A stretch of DNA of 6,899 nucleotides. It comes from Crenothrix polyspora (GTDB lineage: Bacteria; Pseudomonadota; Gammaproteobacteria; Methylococcales; Methylomonadaceae). Both the position numbers and the translations under genes were made by a program. Under the pieces are notes generated by a model, which had not been told where the DNA came from, made no database searches, and was given only the letters and a program-made list of their open reading frames with translations. Positions 1-6,534 of this stretch are shown here, piece by piece (position 1 is the first letter of the stretch; every line of letters begins with the position of its first letter). The stretch lies in assembly GCA_945903675.1 (NCBI GenBank), contig CAMDOP010000174.1, forward strand, positions 1 to 6,899. The letters are read 5' to 3'.

Positions 1-195
1 AAAAGCTAATTGATTCCATTCAAAATTTGCATCGACTGTAATAACTTCACGATTGTCATAACCAGCTAATCTTGCTGCTTTTCTAATCTCATCGGCCATT
101 TCGCCTAATTGTAAAGGCTCATCACCCGTAATAAAATAAATGGGCTTTAAACCTTTTTTTAACTCGGCAGTTAACTGTCCAAGCTTAATACGCAT
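1..195 (-). CDS. holA: DNA polymerase III subunit delta, N-terminal part (runs off the left edge)
   Basis: Encodes the first 65 residues of the delta subunit of the DNA polymerase III clamp loader, which opens the beta sliding clamp and loads it on primed DNA in the cytoplasm. Visible: an N-terminus MRIKLGQLTAELKKGLKPIY, followed by the family's typical strand and degenerate nucleotide-binding loop (FITGDEPLQLGE) at about residues 21-32, then a helix rich in Ala and Arg and an IT-VDANFEW stretch. The ATG lies two bases after the lptE stop codon and has no clear Shine-Dalgarno sequence, so translation is probably coupled to lptE. The order leuS-lptE-holA is the one known in E. coli, where nadD follows; that part is outside this window. 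The rest of the protein cannot be judged. Identity is confident from sequence plus context. Confidence 0.93.
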   Translation of the reverse strand, partial: MRIKLGQLTAELKKGLKPIYFITGDEPLQLGEMADEIRKAARLAGYDNREVITVDANFEWNQLAF

Positions 196-197
196 AA

Positions 198-695
198 TTA
201 TTTAGGCTTTGCATCAATAACAGATTTGGCGCGATTGACGATGGTACGCACAGCCTGAAGATACATTTCGTTTATAATGATCAACTCTTCATTCGATCTT
301 GCGATGATAGCTAACTGATCATTATAATATTCACGTTTAATTTCAATCAGTTGTCTCGCCATCAATATATTATCTTTAGCATCAACAATTTCATATTCCA
401 TTTGATAACCTAATTCAAAATCGTTGGCTACACCGGTTGCCGCCAACGATAACACTCTACGCTGACTGATTTCATCAAATATTCGAATAACAATACCCGC
501 TGTTTCAGCAGAGGCCGCAATAGGAATTGCTGATAGGCTCATCGCTTTGTTAAATTCCGATTGCAACGGTGCCGAACCACCGTCCAAAAAGATATTTTTC
601 ATCCCAGCAGGCAGTTCAAAAGCACCGCGCAAATGGTAGCCACAAGCACTTAATAACAAAGCTATCAAGACAATGACTGATTTTTTAATTAGCAC
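198..695 (-). CDS. lptE: LPS-assembly lipoprotein LptE
   Basis: LptE (formerly RlpB) is the outer-membrane lipoprotein that plugs the LptD barrel and helps insert lipopolysaccharide in the outer leaflet. The 165-residue product starts with a lipoprotein signal: a short basic stretch (LIKK), a hydrophobic core and the lipobox LLSAC, with the modified cysteine at residue 18, followed by the typical GYHLRG of the family. Further family features are RVLSLAATGVANDFELGY, an alternating strand, and a REYY-ND motif near residues 120-125, ending in a helix. I chose the GTG start at 695 because a TAGGAG ribosome site lies five bases upstream. The frame extends back to a TTG at 722, which has no such site and would add nine residues ahead of the signal peptide. 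It sits 57 bases after leuS and two bases before holA, so one transcript is likely. It should be a substrate of Lnt, encoded in the same window. Confidence 0.93.
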   Translation of the reverse strand: MLIKKSVIVLIALLLSACGYHLRGAFELPAGMKNIFLDGGSAPLQSEFNKAMSLSAIPIAASAETAGIVIRIFDEISQRRVLSLAATGVANDFELGYQMEYEIVDAKDNILMARQLIEIKREYYNDQLAIIARSNEELIIINEMYLQAVRTIVNRAKSVIDAKPK

Positions 696-700
696 ATACA

Positions 701-706
701 CTCCTA
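701..706 (-). promoter_or_regulatory. Ribosome binding site deciding the lptE start
   Basis: On the minus strand this reads TAGGAG, five bases before the GTG at 693-695. It favours the GTG over the upstream TTG at 720-722 and gives a signal peptide of normal length. Confidence 0.7.
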
Positions 707-721
707 AAATTATCGTGCACA

Positions 722-742
722 AAGGTGAGCAAAGTCCACCTT
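722..742. repeat. Small inverted repeat between leuS and lptE
   Basis: AAGGTG and CACCTT form a 6-bp stem around a 9-base loop in the 57-base leuS-lptE gap. No T-run follows on the minus strand, so it does not look like a full intrinsic terminator. It might act as a weak attenuator or RNA processing site, or be chance. Confidence 0.3.
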
Positions 743-752
743 ATGAACCTTA

Positions 753-3203
753 TTAAACAACAATATTAACCAGCTTTTTAGGCACAACAATCACTTTTCT
801 AATTGGTTTACCGTCAATAAATCGAATGGCTAACTCGTCATTTAGTGCCTGCACTTGTATCTCTTCAGAGGTAGCAGTCATCGAAACTGAAATTTTACTA
901 CGCAACTTACCATTGACTTGTATGACAAGCTCAATAGTATCTTGCTCCAAAGCCGACGCATCAACTTGAGGCCAGGCAACACCCAACACCGCTTGCTGAT
1001 GACCTAAATCCAGCCATAATTGATGGCAAATATGAGGGACTATAGGTGCAAGCATCAACACTATGGATTCTAAGGCTTCTTGGCGAATAGCTTTACCATT
1101 ATCAGATTCATCGACAAACTTAGATAAAGTATTAACTAGCTCCATATTGGCAGCGATGGCGGTATTAAAAATAGTACGCACACCGACATCATGACTGACT
1201 TTCTGAATAGTTTGATGTACAAATCGACGCACCGATTGCTGCTCATCTGTCATAGATGACTTATCCAACGCAACAGCAGAGCCACCCGCCTCGTTATGCG
1301 TATAGGCTTGCTTCCAAAGTCTTTTCAAAAATCTGAACGCACCTTCAACACCACTATCTGACCATTCCAACGATTGTTCTGGCGGCGCGGCAAACATGAT
1401 AAACAAGCGCACAGTATCTGCGCCGTATTGATCAATTAAACCTTGCGGATCGATGGTATTACCCTTGGATTTAGACATTTTCGTGCCGTCTTTCAGCACC
1501 ATGCCTTGCGTCAATAACTTTTTGAACGGCTCATCACAGACCAACAAGCCTTCGTCACGCATGAGTTTGGTAAAAAACCGCGCATATAACAAATGTAAAA
1601 TCGCATGCTCAATACCGCCGATATAATGATCTACAGGCAACCAATATTTCGCACTTTCATCCAACATACTGTCCGCTTGGCTGCTGGCAAAACGAGCAAA
1701 ATACCAAGACGATTCCATAAAGGTATCAAAGGTATCGGTTTCACGACGCGCCGCTTTGCCGCATGATGGGCAAGAAACATGAGAAAAAGTCGGATGCGCG
1801 ACCAAAGGTGATTGTGAGCCATCCAACACGACATCTCTAGGCAACTCTACTGGCAAATCTTTTTCTGGCACAGGCACAGTGCCGCAATCATCGCAATAAA
1901 TAACGGGGATAGGAGCGCCCCAATAGCGTTGACGGGAAACACCCCAGTCACGCAAACGAAAGTTGGTTTTACGTTGGCCCTTCTGATCTTTTTCTAAGGT
2001 TTCAGAAATCGCCACAAACGCGAGCTCTGACGTTAAACCATCAAATTCAGCAGAATTTTTCAAAACACCTTTTACGGTATAAGCATGCTCTGAACAATCA
2101 TCCTCTTCGCCATTTTTAGCAAAGATCACTTGCTTAATAGCAATATCGTATTTGGTCGCAAACTCATAGTCGCGTTGATCATGAGCAGGCACAGCCATCA
2201 CCGCGCCAGTTCCATATCCCATTAAGACAAAATTAGCTATCCAAACAGGCACTAACTCACCTGTGAGAGGATGCTGCGCTTTAATACCGGAATCTATACC
2301 GCGTTTTTCCATGGTTTCCATGGCCGCTTCAGATGTTTCCATCATTTTGCAGTCATTGATGAAATCACTAATGGCCGTATTATTTATCGCAGCCTTTAAG
2401 GCTAGTGGATGTTCAGCAGCAACCGCTAAATAAGTAACGCCCATTAAGGTATCAGGTCGCGTGGTATAGATTCGTAAAGGCTGTTCCATATCGGCTACAG
2501 GGAAATCCATCTCCACACCTTCAGAACGGCCTATCCAATTAGCTTGCATAGTCTTCACTTGCTCAGGCCAACCGTCTAAGGTTTCTAAAGACGCTAATAA
2601 CTCATCAGCATAAGCCGTGATTTTTAAAAACCATTGCGCGATTTCTTTGCGCTCAACCTGCGTATCACAACGCCAGCAACAACCATCAATGACCTGCTCG
2701 TTAGCCAACACCGTCATATCATTCGGACACCAATTAACCGGTGCGGTTTTTTTATAAACTAGGCCTTTAGCGAGCAGCTTAAGGAAAAACCATTGCTCCC
2801 ACTTATAATAACTAGGATCACAGGTCGCCAGTTCGCGACTCCAATCATAGCCAAAACCCAAGCGTTTAAGCTGGTCGCGCATATAAGCGATATTTTCATA
2901 CGTCCAATCAGCGGGATGAACACCATGTTGCATCGCTGCATTTTCAGCAGGCAAACCAAAAGCATCCCAACCCATAGGCTGTAAAACATTTTTGCCCAAC
3001 ATGCGCTGATAACGACTGATAACATCGCCAATGGTGTAATTACGCACATGACCCATGTGCAATTTACCACTAGGATAAGGGAACATGGATAAGCAATAAT
3101 ACTTTTCCTGCGTAGAAGATTCAGACACATTAAATACACCTGAGCTTTCCCAGATAGCTTGTACGTCTTGCTCAATAGCGAGCGGTTGATAATTTTCTTG
3201 CAT
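753..3203 (-). CDS. leuS: Leucyl-tRNA synthetase (class Ia), form without the leucine-specific insertion
   Basis: Charges tRNA-Leu with leucine in the cytoplasm using ATP. The 816-residue product is full length and shows: the class I HIGH motif as HMGH at 49-52; a zinc-binding knuckle with Cys159, Cys175/176 and Cys179; the CP1 editing domain with the threonine-rich TTRPDT at 247-252 and the later AVPAHDQRDYEFA segment; a second cysteine-rich region (CDDCG, CPSCG); the KMSKS loop at 575-579; and the anticodon-binding and C-terminal domains. The product is 44 residues shorter than the 860-residue E. coli enzyme. The whole difference lies just before KMSKS, where only KDGT separates GMVL from the motif, so the leucine-specific insertion is absent. 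The start agrees with the family N-terminus; its ribosome site (GAGAAGG) abuts the ATG directly, which is unusually close. It is the first gene of the leuS-lptE-holA unit. Confidence 0.98.
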   Translation of the reverse strand: MQENYQPLAIEQDVQAIWESSGVFNVSESSTQEKYYCLSMFPYPSGKLHMGHVRNYTIGDVISRYQRMLGKNVLQPMGWDAFGLPAENAAMQHGVHPADWTYENIAYMRDQLKRLGFGYDWSRELATCDPSYYKWEQWFFLKLLAKGLVYKKTAPVNWCPNDMTVLANEQVIDGCCWRCDTQVERKEIAQWFLKITAYADELLASLETLDGWPEQVKTMQANWIGRSEGVEMDFPVADMEQPLRIYTTRPDTLMGVTYLAVAAEHPLALKAAINNTAISDFINDCKMMETSEAAMETMEKRGIDSGIKAQHPLTGELVPVWIANFVLMGYGTGAVMAVPAHDQRDYEFATKYDIAIKQVIFAKNGEEDDCSEHAYTVKGVLKNSAEFDGLTSELAFVAISETLEKDQKGQRKTNFRLRDWGVSRQRYWGAPIPVIYCDDCGTVPVPEKDLPVELPRDVVLDGSQSPLVAHPTFSHVSCPSCGKAARRETDTFDTFMESSWYFARFASSQADSMLDESAKYWLPVDHYIGGIEHAILHLLYARFFTKLMRDEGLLVCDEPFKKLLTQGMVLKDGTKMSKSKGNTIDPQGLIDQYGADTVRLFIMFAAPPEQSLEWSDSGVEGAFRFLKRLWKQAYTHNEAGGSAVALDKSSMTDEQQSVRRFVHQTIQKVSHDVGVRTIFNTAIAANMELVNTLSKFVDESDNGKAIRQEALESIVLMLAPIVPHICHQLWLDLGHQQAVLGVAWPQVDASALEQDTIELVIQVNGKLRSKISVSMTATSEEIQVQALNDELAIRFIDGKPIRKVIVVPKKLVNIVV

Positions 3204-3233
3204 CCTTCTCGTCTTTTACCAGTCAAAAGCGTT

Positions 3234-3262
3234 AGAATACCCCACAGTTGCTTAAATCTAAA
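3234..3262 (-). promoter_or_regulatory. Candidate sigma70-type promoter for leuS-lptE-holA
   Basis: On the minus strand, TTTAGA (bases 3262-3257) and TATTCT (3239-3234) match four of six bases of each consensus box with a 17-bp spacer, about 30 bases ahead of the leuS ATG. It is a modest match but well placed and well spaced. No equally good promoter for the divergent ybeL gene is visible in this 82-base gap. Confidence 0.4.
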
Positions 3263-3285
3263 GCGTCATTTTCAGGAGTTGGACC

Positions 3286-3771
3286 ATGAATAACAATAAA
3301 CTTATCGCCGCCTATGCTGATTTCATGAAGCATTTACATGAAACTATGGAAGACACTTTGCATACTTTCACTGAAGCTTTAGAAATCTCGAAAAGAAAAA
3401 CCGGCCAAAATAACGATGTTACGGATGCTGAACTCAACAAACTGTCTACTTATATTAAACGTGATATTGAACAAGCTGCCCATGGTTTATCCTCTAAAGA
3501 AGATACCAATTCACTTTCAGCATGGTTTAAATTTGATATTGAATTACTAGAAAACTTTACCTTAGACGCATTTTTAAGCGTTGCTGACAAAACACGCATT
3601 GAACTAGAAAAATTGAAGCAGTTAGCGACCACTCATGTTTATCACAGTGGTGACATTACCATTCCAGGCACCTTCATCTGTGACGCCTGCGGCAAAGAAA
3701 TCGCCTTCAAAACGACCAGCGAAATCCCTGAATGTCCTAAGTGCCATGCTAAAACCTTTATCCGTATTTGA
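3286..3771 (+). CDS. ybeL: YbeL-family zinc-ribbon protein (DUF1451)
   Basis: A 161-residue cytoplasmic protein of the family typified by E. coli YbeL, whose molecular function is not established. The first 125 residues are charged and mainly helical. The segment VYHSGDITIPGTFICDACG is strongly like the conserved part of YbeL, and the C-terminus is a compact zinc ribbon with Cys132, Cys135, Cys150 and Cys153 as two CxxC pairs. Its length is that of the family. The ATG has a good AGGAG ribosome site at 3274-3278, seven bases upstream. It is divergent from leuS with an 82-base gap, as in E. coli, which supports the assignment. The stop codon overlaps the -35 box of the promoter for the next gene. 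There is no signal peptide or membrane segment. A DNA- or RNA-binding role is possible from the ribbon but is not shown by anything here. Confidence 0.9.
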   Translation: MNNNKLIAAYADFMKHLHETMEDTLHTFTEALEISKRKTGQNNDVTDAELNKLSTYIKRDIEQAAHGLSSKEDTNSLSAWFKFDIELLENFTLDAFLSVADKTRIELEKLKQLATTHVYHSGDITIPGTFICDACGKEIAFKTTSEIPECPKCHAKTFIRI

Positions 3772-3795
3772 TATTGCAGGCTCTTCGCTTATAAT
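3768..3795 (+). promoter_or_regulatory. Strong sigma70-type promoter for the parA-like gene
   Basis: TTGATA (3768-3773, five of six bases) and a perfect TATAAT (3790-3795) are separated by 16 bp. The -35 box contains the TGA stop codon of ybeL. Transcription would start near 3802, giving a leader of about 30 bases before the ATG at 3831. This is the best-formed promoter in the window and suggests the ParA gene has its own expression apart from read-through. Confidence 0.7.
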
Positions 3796-3830
3796 GCGAC
3801 CTTTATCTAATTGATTTCATAGGAAATAAC

Positions 3831-4607
3831 ATGCGCAGAGTCATCTTTAATCAGAAAGGTGGTGTCGGTAAATCTACAATTACCTGTAATTTAGCCGCCA
3901 TCAGTGCGCTTGAAGGCAAACGTACTTTGGTTATTGACTTGGATGTTCAAGGCAATACCACACAATATCTGCTTGGGCATAAAGTCAACGACAGCGACAA
4001 AACCATTGCTCAATTCTTTAAAGATACTTTAAGCCTATCTTTATTCGGCAACGGTAGCACCGGAATCGAGACTCTCATCCATGAAACGCCCTTCCCTAAT
4101 TTATTTGTTTTACCTTCGCATCCTGATCTTGAGCCTTTGCAAGGTCGCTTAGAATCGCGATTTAAAATATTCAAATTAAAAGAAGCGCTGGAAAAACTAG
4201 AAGGCTTTGACGCCATCTATATGGACACGCCTCCAGTACTCAATTTCTATAGTCAATCTGCCTTAATCGCTGCCGATAAATGTTTAATTCCGTTTGACTG
4301 CGATACCTTTGCCAGAGAAGCGCTTTATACCCTGATACAAACTGTCGCAGAAGTTAAAGCCGATCATAATCAAAACTTACATGTTGAAGGCATTATCGTT
4401 AATCAATTCCAAAAACAAGCCAATTTACCCAGACAGTTAGTCGATGAACTTATCGCTGAAGGCTTGCCGGTACTTGCTGCCATGATCTCACCCTCTATAA
4501 AAGTCAGAGAGTCTCACTCAGCCTCTCAACCATTGGTGCATTATGTACCTACTCATAAATTGAGTGACGAATTTCGCGCCTTGTATGCCGAGATTCATAA
4601 TAGTTAA
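3831..4607 (+). CDS. Orphan ParA/MinD-family P-loop ATPase
   Basis: A 258-residue ATPase of the ParA class, soluble and without an N-terminal DNA-binding domain (the short type Ib form). Visible motifs: the deviant Walker A KGGVGKST at residues 9-16 with the signature lysine Lys9 and the P-loop Lys14; the Walker A' region VIDLDVQGN at 34-42, typical of ParA; and the Walker B-like IYMDTPP at 129-135. Such ATPases dimerise on ATP and bind DNA or membrane to position plasmids, chromosome origins, chemoreceptor arrays or other cargo. No parB-like partner or centromere-like repeat array is seen in this window, so it is an orphan and its cargo is unknown. The ATG has an AGGAA ribosome site at 3821-3825 and a strong promoter just upstream. 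Its neighbours are ybeL and lnt. I am sure of the family, not of the role; soj/parA of a chromosome partition locus is less likely given the context. Confidence 0.9.
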   Translation: MRRVIFNQKGGVGKSTITCNLAAISALEGKRTLVIDLDVQGNTTQYLLGHKVNDSDKTIAQFFKDTLSLSLFGNGSTGIETLIHETPFPNLFVLPSHPDLEPLQGRLESRFKIFKLKEALEKLEGFDAIYMDTPPVLNFYSQSALIAADKCLIPFDCDTFAREALYTLIQTVAEVKADHNQNLHVEGIIVNQFQKQANLPRQLVDELIAEGLPVLAAMISPSIKVRESHSASQPLVHYVPTHKLSDEFRALYAEIHNS

Positions 4608-4613
4608 TAAAAT

Positions 4614-4683
4614 CGTGTGCTTGGAGTAAAACAGCTACAGCTGTTTTAAAACGCAATAGCTAAAGCTATTGCACTCCAACACG
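4614..4683. repeat. Double-hairpin element closed by an outer inverted repeat
   Basis: A 70-base palindromic element between parA and lnt. The outer arms are CGTG-tgc-TTGGAGT (4614-4627) and ACTCCAACACG (4673-4683), which pair over 11 bp if three bases bulge. Inside are two perfect 9-bp hairpins with two-base centres: 4628-4647 (arms AAAACAGCT/AGCTGTTTT) and 4653-4672 (arms GCAATAGCT/AGCTATTGC). Both share the core AGCT-NA-AGCT. As RNA or cruciform DNA this folds into a three-way junction. Such architecture is typical of mobile intergenic palindromes of the REP or small MITE type. The first hairpin, with A-run and T-run flanks, could also act as a two-way terminator for parA. Confidence 0.7.
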
Positions 4684-4763
4684 TAGGGTGCTTAGACGTT
4701 CAACATACGGCACAACAGGGCTTTGCCTCATGCCCCACAGATTGCACATTAAACGTTAAAACC
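4684..4763 (+). other. Non-coding leader of lnt with repeat-like sequence
   Basis: No plausible gene is present. The stretch begins with TAGGGTGC directly against the end of the double-hairpin element and contains GGGC and GCCC arms at 4718-4721 and 4732-4735. Its wording resembles dispersed intergenic repeats of gammaproteobacteria, but that is an impression only. I see no convincing promoter and no Shine-Dalgarno sequence ahead of the lnt ATG. Confidence 0.4.
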
Positions 4764-6329
4764 ATGAACAAACTACTCAAACCTTGGTTGCTGCCTATCC
4801 TCTCTGGCATCCTAATCGGCACTAGCTACATCCCCTTTCCACCTTGGGCTTCGTTATTTTGTTTTGTACCCTTATGGTTATTCTGGAGCCGACAAACTCA
4901 CCTTAAAAACGTCCTACTAGGTGGATTTATCACGGCTTTTGTATTTACCTTAATCGGATTCAATTGGGTCGCTTATTTATTGCATGAATTTGCTCATCTG
5001 GATTGGCCCTTTGCTGTCTTAGGCCTATTGTTCTACGCCTTAATCGCACATTTATATGTGCCTTTGGCGGGATTGCTTTGGTTTTTATGTCGACGCTTAT
5101 TAAACTGCTCAGAGCCGCTTTCACTCGCTTTAATGACACTCATCACCATACTCTGCGAAGCTTATTCACTAACCTTGTTTGATTGGAATTTTGGTTATTC
5201 TTGGTATGGCGCCCATCTGCCTATTTACCAATGGGCAGAATTCATTGGTTTTAGTGGACTCAGTGCCGCCACCTTATTATGTAATCTGCCGTTATATATC
5301 GCTTGGCAAAACCGCACGCATAAAACAGGAAGAATAATACTCGCTAGTGTAATAAGCGTCTTTATATTACTCAACCTAGGTGGTATCTGGCTTAAAGCCC
5401 GATTGCCAGTGCCTGACGCATCCTTTAACACCTTGTTAATACAAGCCAGTATCGAGAACTCAGAAAAACTAGCGGCCGAACTAGGTAAAGGTTATAGCAA
5501 AGAAATTCTTCATCGTTATTTAACACTGACCGATCAAGCACTCAAAACTCATGCGGACAAAAAAATCGATTTTGTATTGTGGCCTGAAACCGCATTCCCC
5601 GCTTTGCTAGGCGAAGCCTTCAAATTCAACGCTCTACCCTTGGCGCTTAGTGAATTTCTGCATGAAAGACAAATTCCCTTAATGACGGGAGCTTACAGTG
5701 TTGACCCGTCATCGCGGCTCATTACCAACTCCTTATTTGTGTTAAACAAAGACGGCGAAATAGTGCCGCCTCATTACAGCAAAACTATCCTTTTAGCCTT
5801 TGGTGAATACATACCCGGCGAACAAATCTTTCCTGTCATACGTGATTGGCTACCCGAAACCGGTCACTTTGCACGTGGCGCAGGCCCTACGCAGCTATTA
5901 CATTGGAATGGTTATCAGATGGGCGCACAAATCTGCTATGAAAGTCTATTTCCGAACTTTTCGCGTTCCTTAGCGGCTTTAGGTGCACAGTTTATCGTTA
6001 ATGTTACCAACGACTCTTGGTACGGCACTTGGCAAGAACCTTACCAACATATGTATATGACCCTAGCCCGTGGCGTGGAATTTAGAAGACCCATATTGCG
6101 TGTCACCAATACGGGTATATCTTCAGTCGTACTGGCTTCAGGTGACATACTCGAACAGTCGCCCATACATCAACCTTGGGCAGGACTCTATGAGGTACCT
6201 TACCTCAGCACTCCGCCTGAAACCTTTTATCAAAACTGGTTTTGGCTAGTGCCTAGTTTACTGTGGAGTTGTTTGCTAGCATTACTGGGTTTAGGCCTGA
6301 TATCAGCACGCACGCAAAACAAAAATTGA
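4764..6329 (+). CDS. lnt: Apolipoprotein N-acyltransferase
   Basis: Inner-membrane enzyme that adds the third acyl chain to the N-terminal cysteine of lipoproteins, using phospholipid as donor, so that Lol-dependent sorting to the outer membrane can occur. The 521-residue product has several hydrophobic N-terminal membrane segments (roughly residues 8-24, 28-42, 50-74, 82-109, 117-138, 158-181 and 190-209), then a periplasmic nitrilase-like domain at about 221-475, and a final membrane segment near 490-514. The catalytic triad is visible as Glu275 in WPETAFP, Lys340 in HYSKTILLAFGEY and Cys391 in ICYES, matching Glu267, Lys335 and Cys387 of E. coli; Glu348, in FGEYIP, is also kept. Length is normal for the family (512 in E. 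coli). The start is the only one that gives the full first membrane segment, although no clear ribosome site precedes it. ybeX, often next to lnt, is absent from this window. Confidence 0.96.
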   Translation: MNKLLKPWLLPILSGILIGTSYIPFPPWASLFCFVPLWLFWSRQTHLKNVLLGGFITAFVFTLIGFNWVAYLLHEFAHLDWPFAVLGLLFYALIAHLYVPLAGLLWFLCRRLLNCSEPLSLALMTLITILCEAYSLTLFDWNFGYSWYGAHLPIYQWAEFIGFSGLSAATLLCNLPLYIAWQNRTHKTGRIILASVISVFILLNLGGIWLKARLPVPDASFNTLLIQASIENSEKLAAELGKGYSKEILHRYLTLTDQALKTHADKKIDFVLWPETAFPALLGEAFKFNALPLALSEFLHERQIPLMTGAYSVDPSSRLITNSLFVLNKDGEIVPPHYSKTILLAFGEYIPGEQIFPVIRDWLPETGHFARGAGPTQLLHWNGYQMGAQICYESLFPNFSRSLAALGAQFIVNVTNDSWYGTWQEPYQHMYMTLARGVEFRRPILRVTNTGISSVVLASGDILEQSPIHQPWAGLYEVPYLSTPPETFYQNWFWLVPSLLWSCLLALLGLGLISARTQNKN

Positions 6330-6358
6330 GGCTATTTTAGTTAAATGCATCGGTAGCG

Positions 6359-6502
6359 TTGAAAAAAACAACAGCTCAAGTGCTAATTGAGTATAGTCAT
6401 GCTATACCTGAAGGTGTTGAAGCATTTGATGAGTATATAGCAACACAAGGTTATCCATCACCGTTGAAAAGTGTTCACCAGTGCTTCTACAATAACCCTT
6501 AA
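6359..6502 (+). CDS. Unidentified small reading frame, possibly a gene remnant
   Basis: A 47-codon frame begins with a possible TTG (or a GTG at 6380) and ends at TAA 6500-6502. The product is mildly acidic in the middle and reads LKKTTAQVLIEYSHAIPEGV at its start, then FDEYIATQGYPSPLKS and a Cys-containing end. I do not recognise it. No ATG start and no ribosome site are seen, and the frame contains the promoter predicted for the toxin-antitoxin remnant, so it is more likely the tail of a decayed gene than an intact one. Low confidence that it is expressed. Confidence 0.25.
   Translation: MKKTTAQVLIEYSHAIPEGVEAFDEYIATQGYPSPLKSVHQCFYNNP
6464..6493 (+). promoter_or_regulatory. Candidate promoter of the toxin-antitoxin remnant
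   Basis: TTGAAA (6464-6469) and TACAAT (6488-6493) each match five of six consensus bases, with an 18-bp spacer. Transcription would begin near 6500, about 35 bases before the antitoxin ATG at 6535. Its position fits an autoregulated type II toxin-antitoxin operon; no clear operator palindrome was identified. Confidence 0.5.
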
Positions 6503-6534
6503 GAAATAATATTAACCCAGCCATAAAAGATGCT

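Noticed and set aside
1631..1834. Minus-strand 67-codon frame inside leuS
   Set aside because: Lies in another frame of the certain leuS gene; composition is shadow-like (Trp/Cys/Arg-rich) with no family resemblance.
2793..2984. Plus-strand 63-codon frame antisense to leuS
   Set aside because: Antisense shadow of a conserved coding region.
2759..3226. 155-codon minus-strand frame over the 5' part of leuS
   Set aside because: Long only because leuS codon use leaves the alternate frame open; no domain and no plausible start signal.
3450..3632. Minus-strand 60-codon frame antisense to ybeL
   Set aside because: Antisense shadow; no homology recognised.
4010..4216. Minus-strand 68-codon frame antisense to the parA-like gene
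   Set aside because: Ser/Lys-rich shadow of conserved ParA sequence.
4614..4683. CRISPR array or tRNA-like gene suggested by the hairpins
   Set aside because: There are only two different hairpins, no regular repeats with spacers, and no tRNA landmarks such as a TTCGA arm.
5225..5431. Minus-strand 68-codon frame antisense to lnt
   Set aside because: Antisense shadow in a conserved membrane enzyme gene.
6306..6345. Intrinsic terminator after lnt
   Set aside because: Only an AAAAT/ATTTT pairing without GC stem or proper T-run is present.
6391..6407. GTATAG-TCATG-CTATAC inverted repeat as an operator
   Set aside because: A 6-bp stem lying more than 120 bases ahead of the antitoxin and not near the predicted promoter boxes; could well be chance.
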